Virus record (IMG/VR): IMGVR_UViG_3300042291_000717
Location: 1 to 26,413 of that record
Length of the DNA: 26,413 nt
DNA from: a virus
Direction: 5' to 3' (one strand)
Of this stretch, positions 6,411 through 14,109 are shown piece after piece; position 1 is the stretch's first letter, and every line of letters begins with the position of its first letter. Made by a program: the position numbers and the translations under genes. The notes beneath the pieces are model-generated. The model was not told where the DNA came from and made no database searches. It was given only the letters and a program-made list of their open reading frames with translations.

Positions 6411-7424
6411 TTACCACTTTCTACAAGACCAATAATTTGCTTTATGTCTTGGACCTGGATTAGCACAGTTATGTCTAGCTCTATAAGCTTTACGTCTTAC
6501 TGGATTATTCCTTTTAATATTCATTCCCTTTTGTCCAAAGTTAACTTTAACTACTTTGCCTTTAGGGTTTTTAACATACACTTTAAATTTCTTAACGTCA
6601 CCTTGCATTGGTTTACCTAATGTAACTTTACGTCCACGATATTCAGCTTCAAATACACAATCGCATTCAGCTTCATTTAGTGTTTGTGTATATTCTTTTA
6701 TAAATTTAGAAAATGATTTTATTTCTTCTAATGTTTCAACATCATATTCATCAATTTCTTCAGTAGTATCTAATGCTTTAAGTTTTTTACCTTCTCCTAA
6801 ATCGGGATTATTATCATGTCTACACATATTGCCAGATGGTAATATATTGTGACATATATATAAATCGTCTCCACCATCTTTAATATCCCATGTCCAACCA
6901 CAATTATCACAAATGATTTCTGTGTCGGTTACTATTTCTTTAACTAAACCTGATGCTTTAATTTTTTCAATGTATTTATCTATACTTTTTTTACTGTACC
7001 CTAAAATTTCACCTATTCTTCTAGATTCTTCTTCGGTAGCTTTATATGATAGATAACCATTATATTTTTCAGCAATATCTTTTAACTCTTTAGCTGCTGA
7101 TTCATTGCCTGTTTTATATATAATGATGGGTTTTTGCTCACCTTTAACAGGCTGTATTTTTAGATTATTATCTGAAACTAATGTTTTTATTTGTTCAATT
7201 TCGTCTTTGGATGAATGTTTTAAAACAATATACCCAACATCACGTTTACCATCTACTATAGTTTGAACAGAACCAACAATGGTAATTGCCTCTAGAGGAT
7301 CAATATCTTCATTGATTGGAACACAGTTAGGTACTTGTCGGCCATCTTTTTCTTTCATGCCGACTTGCTTGTAACCTTTCCAACAAGGTTTACCTTCTGA
7401 TAGTAGGTCAATTAATTTAATCAT
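6411..7424 (-). CDS. Modular zinc-binding phage protein with CWKGY, CDNCGW and YWSC modules
   Basis: A 337-aa protein made of segments I recall separately from many marine phage proteins. Residues 1-11 (MIKLIDLLSEG) have an LSE-G site like a prohead-protease site. Residues 13-36 hold PCWKGYKQVGMK...VPNCVP. Residues 45-160 are two alpha/beta-looking repeats and a short helix-rich part. Residues 171-204 are a zinc-binding module, CDNCGWTWDIKDGGDDLYICH, with C172, C175, C191 and C201 as likely ligands. Residues 238-252 (SKFIKEYTQTLNEAE) look like a second targeting peptide with LNE-A. Residues 253-337 (EYRGRKVTLGKPMQGDVKKF, RRKAYRARHNC, YWSCRKW) form a basic C-terminal domain with paired Cys. 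It overlaps the upstream 97-aa gene by eight bases. It may be an internal head protein; no enzymatic function is visible. Confidence 0.75.
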   Translation of the reverse strand: MIKLIDLLSEGKPCWKGYKQVGMKEKDGRQVPNCVPINEDIDPLEAITIVGSVQTIVDGKRDVGYIVLKHSSKDEIEQIKTLVSDNNLKIQPVKGEQKPIIIYKTGNESAAKELKDIAEKYNGYLSYKATEEESRRIGEILGYSKKSIDKYIEKIKASGLVKEIVTDTEIICDNCGWTWDIKDGGDDLYICHNILPSGNMCRHDNNPDLGEGKKLKALDTTEEIDEYDVETLEEIKSFSKFIKEYTQTLNEAECDCVFEAEYRGRKVTLGKPMQGDVKKFKVYVKNPKGKVVKVNFGQKGMNIKRNNPVRRKAYRARHNCANPGPRHKANYWSCRKW

Positions 7425-7710
7425 TTAATTGATGTTTAGTATTGCTTTTATTTAAGAATTCAACCTTAACACGCAATTCTGCTACTTCAGCAGTTAATTT
7501 TAGTACTAGGCTACGCAAATCATCTTTTTCTCTAGCAGATGCCTCTAATAATGCTTCTAATTTAGAAATTCTATCTTTGCAATCATGACGAATAAAATCA
7601 TCATCTCTTTCACGGTGCATTGCTCTTTTTTCGTAAAAACGAAACGCTGATGTGCCTCCTAAAACCGTTATTGCTGTGATCAATACTGACCACATATTGC
7701 TATTATCCAT
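7417..7710 (-). CDS. Membrane-anchored coiled-coil protein (spanin-like candidate)
   Basis: A 97-aa protein with one N-terminal hydrophobic segment at residues 7-24 (WSVLITAITVLGGTSAFRF). A charged stretch follows, and residues 46-85 have a heptad pattern of Leu/Val/Ala typical of coiled coil. One membrane anchor plus a coiled coil is the layout of inner-membrane spanins (Rz-like), but many other small phage proteins share it, and no outer-membrane lipoprotein partner is seen here. A copy of the gap motif lies 28 bases upstream. Its stop overlaps the start of the modular 337-aa gene by eight bases. Real gene likely; function uncertain. Confidence 0.7.
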   Translation of the reverse strand: MDNSNMWSVLITAITVLGGTSAFRFYEKRAMHRERDDDFIRHDCKDRISKLEALLEASAREKDDLRSLVLKLTAEVAELRVKVEFLNKSNTKHQLND

Positions 7711-7738
7711 GTTATAGTGTTTTGAGTAGTTATTGCTA

Positions 7739-7748
7739 ATAAATATTA
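7739..7748. promoter_or_regulatory. Recurrent gap motif, copy 4
   Basis: ATAAATATTA on the plus strand, inside the small inverted repeat CTAAT-AAAT-ATTAG (7736-7749). The coding-strand TAA is the stop of the 195-aa gene. It lies 28 bases upstream of the 97-aa gene. Confidence 0.4.
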
Positions 7749-8333
7749 GGGATTTACGGTAGCTTTTAAATTATTTAAATATTCTTGCATCCATTTGGTA
7801 ATTTCTTCTTTATCCAAACCATTACCTTTCCATGTTTCAATATCTCCAGCCTCAGTAACAAACGATTCTTCGGAAGTATTCATAGCTAAATCTAATAATG
7901 CATCTTCTATCTCTTTAATATGATATTGTACTCCTTGTTTAAGTATGTTTTGTTGATACTCATCAAATTTACCATCGCGTTTTAGTTTGGTTTCATGTTC
8001 AATAACACAATCTGAACAGGTATGATGTACTGCGTACATTTGTTTGTCTAAATTGCCTTTGTTCATTGCCCGTTTACATTTAGGGCATACTAATGGTATT
8101 TGTAATGTTTTTTTAACTAGATCTAATTTGGTTATGGTCATTTTAATACCATTTTTAATGGTCCAATTTTTGCCATTTTCTTCCCAAACATCACCCTCTT
8201 TACGTTCTACTTGTTCTTTAGTATAACCTACTTGAGTAAGGGTTCTATCTGAATAATTTTTAGATACTATATTACGAAGACGTGTAACGTCACGCTCCTT
8301 AAATTCTTTTTTTAAAACCGAATCATTATTCAT
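7746..8333 (-). CDS. Zinc-finger phage protein of unknown function
   Basis: A 195-aa protein. Residues 15-75 (DVTRLRNIVSKNY, TQVGYTK, EGDVWEENGKNWTIKNGIKMTITKLD) are followed by a four-Cys zinc module: CPKC at 83-86 and, after HHT, CSDC at 107-110. The rest is helical and acidic. I recall this arrangement from other large phages, but no function is known to me. The four Cys would bind one zinc, structural or nucleic-acid-binding. The start is four bases after the metallopeptidase stop (8338), so they are probably co-translated. No Shine-Dalgarno site is present. Confidence 0.75.
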   Translation of the reverse strand: MNNDSVLKKEFKERDVTRLRNIVSKNYSDRTLTQVGYTKEQVERKEGDVWEENGKNWTIKNGIKMTITKLDLVKKTLQIPLVCPKCKRAMNKGNLDKQMYAVHHTCSDCVIEHETKLKRDGKFDEYQQNILKQGVQYHIKEIEDALLDLAMNTSEESFVTEAGDIETWKGNGLDKEEITKWMQEYLNNLKATVNP

Positions 8334-8337
8334 AACT

Positions 8338-9225
8338 TTATTTTTGTTGTGTTTCTAATGTAATATATTGTGTGATAGGAGTATCGTATATGTTGTTGTG
8401 TTCTTTTCCAAAATTACGTAGTAATACACCAGCCATAGCGTTTGCTTCATTTTCAATTTCACTACCAGTATCGCCACTTTCATAGTTAATACGGCCATCT
8501 TCATCTTGTTTGCGATGAACTAATTCATGTGCTAATGTACGGAATATATCAGCCATATTTCTATCTTTACTATATACCCAAATTACATTCGTACTAGGTA
8601 CAAAATATCCAAACGAACATTTATCTTTAGTTTCGTCTGTGTCTCCTGAAAATGTGATTTGTGGTTTTTCAGCTAATTTAAGTTCATCCATACAGTATTG
8701 TATAAATTTATCTACTAAATTAACTTCAGATTTTGGTTCAGCTTCTTGCTCTTCAATAATATTTAAATTTAATGTAGCTTGAAGTACCTCCGGATTTTGG
8801 TCTAATGCTCTGTATAATGATAATATTAATTCACCTGCTACTAAATAGTATTTATCTGCCGCGTAGCGTAAAATTAATGGTAGTGGTAATGGTTCTGCGT
8901 TTTTAATAGCCTCTAGATATGGTTTTATATCTATGTTATGTTGTTGAGCATATAACATTACTTGCCCAATACTTTCTATGTTGTATGAATTTGTATTTTC
9001 TAATATTGCCCAAACATCGTCCATTAAAACCACATTTTGAGCCGCTGTAAACGCATACTCTAAATCACTAATGGGAACATTAAAATACTCAGCTGCTTTG
9101 TTTATAACGCTTAATTGGTTACTTATATATTTGTAATTATCATCATCTTCAAAGCCAACTGGTGTTGTTTCAGCTAATTGAAGAGACTCAGCCCACCATT
9201 GTTTAGTAAATACATTGTTTTCCAT
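8338..9225 (-). CDS. Zincin metallopeptidase with ParB-like segment
   Basis: A 295-aa protein. Residues 233-237 are HELVH, the zinc-binding HExxH motif. Downstream GSEIENEANAMAG at 254-266 offers E256 or E260 as third ligand, as in gluzincin-like peptidases. Residues 112-141 (PLPLPLILRYAADKYYLVAGELILSLYRAL) resemble the ParB-type fold in which a YxLVAGxxRLxAxRAL segment is usual, but here ELILS replaces the usual NTRLS-like residues, so nuclease or CTP-binding activity is doubtful. Residues 1-105 are helical. There is no signal peptide, so it acts in the cytoplasm or in the virion. It could process a phage or host protein. A perfect 9-bp inverted repeat and a gap motif lie just upstream. Confidence 0.75.
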   Translation of the reverse strand: MENNVFTKQWWAESLQLAETTPVGFEDDDNYKYISNQLSVINKAAEYFNVPISDLEYAFTAAQNVVLMDDVWAILENTNSYNIESIGQVMLYAQQHNIDIKPYLEAIKNAEPLPLPLILRYAADKYYLVAGELILSLYRALDQNPEVLQATLNLNIIEEQEAEPKSEVNLVDKFIQYCMDELKLAEKPQITFSGDTDETKDKCSFGYFVPSTNVIWVYSKDRNMADIFRTLAHELVHRKQDEDGRINYESGDTGSEIENEANAMAGVLLRNFGKEHNNIYDTPITQYITLETQQK

Positions 9226-9227
9226 AG

Positions 9228-9254
9228 TTCAATATTGTACGTATAAATATTGAA
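9228..9254. promoter_or_regulatory. 9-bp perfect inverted repeat upstream of the metallopeptidase gene
   Basis: TTCAATATT (9228-9236) and AATATTGAA (9246-9254) form a perfect inverted repeat with a nine-base spacer, two bases from the start codon at 9225. The right arm overlaps a copy of the gap motif. It could be an operator or a 5'-UTR stem-loop that hides the start region. Confidence 0.45.
9243..9252. promoter_or_regulatory. Recurrent gap motif, copy 5
   Basis: ATAAATATTG on the plus strand (TATAAATA from 9242). It lies 17 bases upstream of the metallopeptidase gene and overlaps the right arm of the 9-bp inverted repeat. Confidence 0.4.
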
Positions 9255-9256
9255 AT

Positions 9257-10042
9257 TTATGCTAATTTAACAGATGTAGGTAGTAATTCGCTATATGGTT
9301 TGCTATCTGGATTTTCTAATCTATATATGTCGTATATTTTAATAAACATATCAAAATTCTTTTCAATGTCTTCTATTACTCTTAATTGCCATCCAGCGCC
9401 TTGGATTTTTTCACCTTTTTTATCTTCACCACGAGTAGATGCTTTTAACCAAATGATACCAATATCTGTAATTGACTCATCATGGGTTTCATTCCATGCT
9501 TTAGCGTATGCTGATAATTGTAAGTCATAGCTAGTGTGTAATGAGTTAGATGTTTTGATATCCAATAACCATAATTTACCTCTTAATCTAACAACTAAAT
9601 CGGCTGTACCAGCATATTCATGTGTATCTGAAAATAGATGATATTCAGCTGCTACTAATTCTGGTTTTTCACGATTCCAAAACTCAGTGAATTTTAAAAT
9701 CATTTTCCAAACATCTAAATTATAGTTTACAAAACCATTTTCTTCAATCCATACTATTTCTTCACCGTTTAGGAATTTTTCTGCAGCGTTGTGTACTTGT
9801 GTACCTTCAGCAGCAGCTTTAGAAGCAATAATATCGCTATTGTGTCCTACATCCTTCAACCAAGAATGAAAAAATTGGTTTTTAGGGAAATAGTTTAAAA
9901 TACTAGATACTGAAGGGTAATATTTCTCATTACGTTTATAGAAACGTTGGTCTAATATTGTTACTTGTTTGTTGTCCTCACTATATTGAACGATACGTTT
10001 AATTTTAGGATCTTTAATTACGTTAAAATTTTTATCTATCAT
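9257..10042 (-). CDS. RecB/Cas4-like PD-(D/E)XK exonuclease
   Basis: A 261-aa protein with the order of motifs of the RecB-type nuclease fold: H84 in GTQVHNAAE, AAEYHLFSD at 131-139, GTADLVV at 145-151 (D148), LLDIKTS at 159-165 (D161-I-K163) and QLSAYAKAW at 175-183 (QxxxY). D148, D161 and K163 are the expected metal-binding and catalytic residues. It lacks the four Cys of Cas4, so no iron-sulphur cluster is expected. It probably processes DNA ends in phage replication, recombination or packaging. It overlaps the primase gene by four bases (ATGA type), so the two are coupled in one DNA-metabolism operon. Confidence 0.85.
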   Translation of the reverse strand: MIDKNFNVIKDPKIKRIVQYSEDNKQVTILDQRFYKRNEKYYPSVSSILNYFPKNQFFHSWLKDVGHNSDIIASKAAAEGTQVHNAAEKFLNGEEIVWIEENGFVNYNLDVWKMILKFTEFWNREKPELVAAEYHLFSDTHEYAGTADLVVRLRGKLWLLDIKTSNSLHTSYDLQLSAYAKAWNETHDESITDIGIIWLKASTRGEDKKGEKIQGAGWQLRVIEDIEKNFDMFIKIYDIYRLENPDSKPYSELLPTSVKLA

Positions 10043-10992
10043 ATGTTGTTTAATTTTTTCATTAATAAGCTTTGAAATGTAAGTGGTGGTGTTTCTTCTA
10101 ATACATTGAGGAAATTTTCAAATCCTATTGTATTAGCATCTTTACCATCTAATTCTACCATGTATACTTCCTTACCAAATGCCATTAATCGTTCACAATG
10201 TTTTAGTGAATCTTTAATAGCATCCTTATCCAAAGCGATGTATATTCGTGTAACGTCAGACGATACTAATTTTTCCATTAGTTTATCGTGAATTACTTTA
10301 CCGAATAGAGGAATACAATTACGTTTAACAGTTAGAAAATCAAATATACCTTCAACTAATATAATAGGAGCACTCCAATTTATAAGTAATTCCATACCAA
10401 TTATATTTTTAACTGTTACTGGTGGGTTATCATATTTTCTAGATAATGTGTCAGTATAGTCACGAGCAATAAAATAATTCAGCATACCGTTATTGTCGTA
10501 TGATGGTATTATAACTCGTTTCTCATATTTGCCTTCAACGCAGAATCCAATGTTGTATTTTAAGATGTCGTCCTCCGTTAAACCTCTAGATTTAATGTAT
10601 TTAATCGCATGTTTAGCGTTGATTTTCGTAAGTTTATCCAACGATTCTATATCGTTTAACGAAATATATTCTTTAGGTAAATCTATTGTTTTCTCAACGC
10701 GAGCTGCTGTGTGTCCTGGTTTGATAATTAATTTTAATTCTCTTAATTTATCAGGAGACGCTTGTATTTTTTTAAGTAGAGATGCTATTGTTTTACCCTT
10801 AGTATTATTTTCAGGTGGACATGTCCAGCAATGCCATGGATTTTCACTCTTTTCATTAGTCTCTAGCTGTATTTCTAGCTTGCGTTTTTGATGATGACAA
10901 AATGGACAGAAAAAGGACACATTACCTTTGCTAGTATTTTGCCCCTTACCTATTACGGATTCTAGTAATATTAATAAACCTTGATTTTCCAT
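10039..10992 (-). CDS. DNA primase (T4 gp61-like, zinc finger plus TOPRIM)
   Basis: From the ATG at 10992 the protein is 317 aa. Residues 29-58 form the zinc ribbon (CPFCHH then CWTC), which reads template in DnaG-type primases. The TOPRIM domain has IILVEGIFD (E214) and YIALDKDA (D255, D257), the metal-binding residues. No helicase domain is fused, as in T4 gp61, so a separate helicase is expected elsewhere. An upstream in-frame ATG at 11046 would add 18 residues (MFLNIKFDRLKNLSIFNL) but overlaps the homing endonuclease end by 23 bases. I prefer 10992 because the conserved core begins at MENQGLLILLESVIGKG. The extra residues may be a by-product of the homing endonuclease insertion. Confidence 0.87.
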   Translation of the reverse strand: MENQGLLILLESVIGKGQNTSKGNVSFFCPFCHHQKRKLEIQLETNEKSENPWHCWTCPPENNTKGKTIASLLKKIQASPDKLRELKLIIKPGHTAARVEKTIDLPKEYISLNDIESLDKLTKINAKHAIKYIKSRGLTEDDILKYNIGFCVEGKYEKRVIIPSYDNNGMLNYFIARDYTDTLSRKYDNPPVTVKNIIGMELLINWSAPIILVEGIFDFLTVKRNCIPLFGKVIHDKLMEKLVSSDVTRIYIALDKDAIKDSLKHCERLMAFGKEVYMVELDGKDANTIGFENFLNVLEETPPLTFQSLLMKKLNNI

Positions 10993-11023
10993 TAGATTGA
11001 ATATACTAAGATTTTTTAGCCTA

Positions 11024-11626
11024 TCAAACTTTATATTTAAAAACAAAACCTTTAATATGAATTTTATTACCTTTTAAAACGTCACATATATTTCCTTTAT
11101 TTAAACCTAATAATTCACTAGCTTCTTTTATAGATGAAAATTCTATTCCAAATAATGTATCACAAATAATAGGTTTAAGTCCTTTTCCTGTTTTATTTTG
11201 GGATATTTTATTACATGTTTCTTGTGATAATTTTCTACCACTTAATATATTTTTTAGATAATCCTTATGAGCTTGAGTTCGTTCATATGATAAACCACAT
11301 CCATTCTCTTTTAAAAATTTACTATGCTCTGGACGTTTTTTACCAGTCCATGCTGGTTTTGAGGCTAGTTTTATATTTAAACCAATAATATGGCTATTAT
11401 AATACAAAATATACTGTTCTTCTTTAATATTTAAATCCTTTACTAAACATTCTTCTATTATTTCAAAAACATGATTATCAAAACCATATTTATTTAATGA
11501 ATTATATAATTTTTTAGATTGAGAGCAATATAATTTATTATATTCTTTAAAGCGTCTATAGATATCTATAGATTGACCTATATATATTTTACCATTTGGA
11601 TTTGTTATTTTATATATTCCTATCAT
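11024..11626 (-). CDS. GIY-YIG homing endonuclease
   Basis: A 200-aa protein. Residues 3-28 have GIYKITNPNGKIYIGQSIDIYRR: the GIY and YIG strands, with R24 or R25 as the likely catalytic Arg, and E69 or E70 in NIKEEQYIL as the likely metal-binding Glu. Residues 95-150 carry two NUMOD3-like repeats (GKKRPEHSKFLKEN and SGRKLSQETCNKISQN) for DNA contact. Residues 163-187 (SSIKEASELLGLNKGNICDVLKGN) are a helix-turn-helix of NUMOD1 type. It is a free-standing mobile endonuclease placed between the 151-aa gene and the primase gene. Its own coding is even more A/T-rich than its neighbours, consistent with transfer. It is probably intact, with no frameshift. Confidence 0.93.
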   Translation of the reverse strand: MIGIYKITNPNGKIYIGQSIDIYRRFKEYNKLYCSQSKKLYNSLNKYGFDNHVFEIIEECLVKDLNIKEEQYILYYNSHIIGLNIKLASKPAWTGKKRPEHSKFLKENGCGLSYERTQAHKDYLKNILSGRKLSQETCNKISQNKTGKGLKPIICDTLFGIEFSSIKEASELLGLNKGNICDVLKGNKIHIKGFVFKYKV

Positions 11627-11630
11627 GATA

Positions 11631-11640
11631 ATAAATATAT
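11631..11640. promoter_or_regulatory. Recurrent gap motif, copy 6
   Basis: ATAAATATAT on the plus strand, only four bases ahead of the homing endonuclease start. It may be the original upstream element of the primase gene, now separated from it by the endonuclease. Confidence 0.35.
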
Positions 11641-11659
11641 AAAGAACTTACCTAGTATA

Positions 11660-12115
11660 TTAAATAAAATCAGTAGTATGAAATTTTCCTAAAATATCTC
11701 TATTATAAAATAATTCTGGGTGTTCTAATACTTTGTAAGTAAATAGAGCTTGTGTTTCGTAATATGTTAATAGCTTCTTATTAGGGGCTAATTTAATTAT
11801 AGTACGGGTAAACGATGCTTGTTTACCTTCCTTAATCAACTGCATTACTTCTTTATTAGAGCCATAGTAATTTAACCAATCAGATTCTTTAGTTACTATT
11901 TTAGTAGTTGGTTTGCGGCCGACACCAGTTAGTTCGGCTATTTCTTTTTTACCTAATTTTACTTTCTTATTGTGATATAGTACTTTTTTACCTATATATG
12001 ATTTATTAGTATCGTTATTTTTAACAATATAAATAAATCCAAAAGTATCTTTAGGGAAATCATTGAGATTAGTGATGGGCGTAGTATTGTACGTCCAAGT
12101 AGGAAGTGTTACCAT
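11660..12115 (-). CDS. GIY-YIG-like nuclease-related phage protein
   Basis: A 151-aa protein. Residues 26-46 (GFIYIVKNNDTNKSYIGKKV) match the GIY-YIG core (FIY and YIG). A later KESDWLNYYGS at 76-86 and YYETQALFTYKVL at 117-129 (E119 a possible metal ligand) match a phage-type GIY-YIG family I have seen annotated as putative endonuclease. It lacks the NUMOD repeats of the next gene, so it is probably not a typical homing endonuclease. The product is basic. The start at 12115 abuts the stop of the structural gene at 12116. Activity is likely but not proven, and a resolvase-like or nicking role is possible. Confidence 0.7.
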   Translation of the reverse strand: MVTLPTWTYNTTPITNLNDFPKDTFGFIYIVKNNDTNKSYIGKKVLYHNKKVKLGKKEIAELTGVGRKPTTKIVTKESDWLNYYGSNKEVMQLIKEGKQASFTRTIIKLAPNKKLLTYYETQALFTYKVLEHPELFYNRDILGKFHTTDFI

Positions 12116-13087
12116 TTATAAATCGTATTTAACTACAAACGTCATATCTGTATTTGGAGATAGTAATAGTGGTTTTCCAAATTTAGCTACAGCTAGCAAT
12201 TCATCATTGTCGTTGTATAATCCTAATGCTGTTACATAAGGCGAAAAATCAGAACTGGTAGCGAAGTTTTTTAGAGTACCATTATTAATATAGAAATTTG
12301 AACCAGAAACACTAACATTAGTTAGGCTTCCTGTTTGTAGTGTGGGGTTATAGCTTAAATTAAATTCGCTTTCCTTTACAACGCATCTTACTTCATTTTC
12401 ATAAATAGTATAATTATTTTGAAATGATACGGTAAATGGATTAGCTGGGTTATAGAAGTCAGTAGCATAGTTTTGATTAGTTATAACGATTATGCCTTGA
12501 GAATAAAATATATTCCCTGCAAATAGTGATTCACTTCCAGATTGCTCTAGGAAATAACTACCACTAACGTAACTAGCGCTAACGTATGATCCTGATAAGT
12601 TTGTTATGTTATATAGATTGCCTTTACCATCATCTACAATATAATGTATAGATGAAGACATTTTAAAACTATATGGAAGTATTTTATCTCCAAAGATATT
12701 GTTACTAACACTTAATATTCCAATTTGTTCATTAGAACCTGATGGAAATGCTTTTACGAAATCTGGATTAGAATCAAAGATAAAATAAGATGATGTTGGT
12801 CTTTGAGATGATGCTGATTCATAATATATAGAAGCAGCTAATGATCCTGTATTAAGAGAAGCAGTATATGATTGATAATATAACTGATTGGCTAATGCAT
12901 AGATAGAAGATTCATATTCTCCATTTGTAGTTGTGGTTCCACTAGCTACAAACGGGGCATTAGTACCTACATAATAAGCAATATATCCATCATTTGGAGT
13001 AATGCTATATGAGAAATTCCACTGCTTATTTGCAGTGTACGGTACTACAGTAACATCCGATGTGTAAAGTGGTTTGTATGAGCTCAT
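12116..13087 (-). CDS. Virion structural protein, paralogue of the next upstream gene
   Basis: A 323-aa Ser/Gly/Tyr/Thr-rich beta protein with no membrane segment. The C-terminal 40 residues (SPYVTALGLYNDNDELLAVAKFGKPL...VKYDL) align closely with the end of the 330-aa protein encoded upstream, so the two are paralogues. Other shared marks are FYSQGIIVIT against FLPDINVVIL and an EFNLSYNPT-like segment. The same C-terminal module recurs in structural proteins of marine phages I know. It may be a tail or baseplate decoration or fibre protein. It follows the paralogue after seven bases and abuts the GIY-YIG-like gene. Confidence 0.7.
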   Translation of the reverse strand: MSSYKPLYTSDVTVVPYTANKQWNFSYSITPNDGYIAYYVGTNAPFVASGTTTTNGEYESSIYALANQLYYQSYTASLNTGSLAASIYYESASSQRPTSSYFIFDSNPDFVKAFPSGSNEQIGILSVSNNIFGDKILPYSFKMSSSIHYIVDDGKGNLYNITNLSGSYVSASYVSGSYFLEQSGSESLFAGNIFYSQGIIVITNQNYATDFYNPANPFTVSFQNNYTIYENEVRCVVKESEFNLSYNPTLQTGSLTNVSVSGSNFYINNGTLKNFATSSDFSPYVTALGLYNDNDELLAVAKFGKPLLLSPNTDMTFVVKYDL

Positions 13088-13094
13088 GCATATT

Positions 13095-14087
13095 TTAGTA
13101 ATCTAACTTAACTCTAATAAGAGCTTCTTTAGTAAAATCTTTAACTAATGGTTTACTTAATTTAGCAACAGCTAACAAATCGTTATTATCGTTGTATAAT
13201 CCTACAGTTGTAACGTAGGTTTGTGGATTGTTAATTAATGTTGTATATAATATATTACCATTTGCATCTATGATAGATGGATTAGTAGTATAATTAAAAT
13301 CACCATTCTTAACACGTGTAAAGAAATATCGTGATGATACTGTTTCTGATGATTGTACTGTTAAAGGAATACCTGCTACTCCAGAAGATGATACTGAATT
13401 AAATAATCTAAAAGCATTATAATTAGCAGCAAATGATGATGTTATAGGGGCAGTGTATGCACTAATTGAATTAGAGCCACTTGCTTTTAAAATAACAACG
13501 TTAATATCAGGTAAAAACATACCATAATATGTTGTAGCAGCACTACCAGTATAAGCTGATCCGTTACTACCACTGATGATGTTATAGTATCTGTTTTCTC
13601 CAATAAAATTAGTAGTATTAGATACGTTACTATCGTCTGTTAAATATAATTGAGCACTACCAGTTCTTAAACCTATATTTAATGAACCTGGTAATAATGA
13701 TTCTTTATAACGAGCTCTAGAAAAGTTAATAACATATATATCATTAGCAGTTGTAGTACCACCATCAAAGCTAAAGTTAGTAGTTTCAGTACCGTATACT
13801 AAGTTTCTGTATTGTCCGTAAACAATACGACTTGGTGAAGCACCAGTTACTTGAGAATTTAAAAGTGCAGATCCTGAACCATATAAATTACCATATTGAA
13901 CAGTAAATTGTACTGATGCTGAAGCGTTAGTTGTAGGGTTAGCATTATATGCATCTAAATAGTACTCAGTGTATCCACTGGCTGTAAAGAATGTTGTTAA
14001 TGAACCTGTATCTCCACTAAATAATCCTCTAACTACTGTTTCTGAGCTGATTACTGAATCTTCTGGGTTGTATCTTGCAAATGACAT
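13095..14087 (-). CDS. Virion structural protein, paralogue of the next downstream gene
   Basis: A 330-aa protein rich in Ser, Thr, Asn and Tyr. Its end (TYVTTVGLYNDNNDLLAVAKLSKPL...RVKLDY, residues about 290-330) matches the end of the following 323-aa protein. The central part is beta-rich, with SGSNGSAYTGS-like low-complexity stretches. No catalytic motif, signal peptide or membrane segment is seen. Gene order (large structural protein, 218-aa protein, then two paralogues) suggests a tail or fibre module. The exact position in the virion is unknown. Confidence 0.7.
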   Translation of the reverse strand: MSFARYNPEDSVISSETVVRGLFSGDTGSLTTFFTASGYTEYYLDAYNANPTTNASASVQFTVQYGNLYGSGSALLNSQVTGASPSRIVYGQYRNLVYGTETTNFSFDGGTTTANDIYVINFSRARYKESLLPGSLNIGLRTGSAQLYLTDDSNVSNTTNFIGENRYYNIISGSNGSAYTGSAATTYYGMFLPDINVVILKASGSNSISAYTAPITSSFAANYNAFRLFNSVSSSGVAGIPLTVQSSETVSSRYFFTRVKNGDFNYTTNPSIIDANGNILYTTLINNPQTYVTTVGLYNDNNDLLAVAKLSKPLVKDFTKEALIRVKLDY

Positions 14088-14109
14088 ATTGTATAGTTAA
14101 TTTTTAAAT

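Noticed and set aside
10493-10891. 132-aa plus-strand frame opposite the primase
   Set aside because: The minus strand here encodes clear primase motifs, and the plus-strand product matches nothing.
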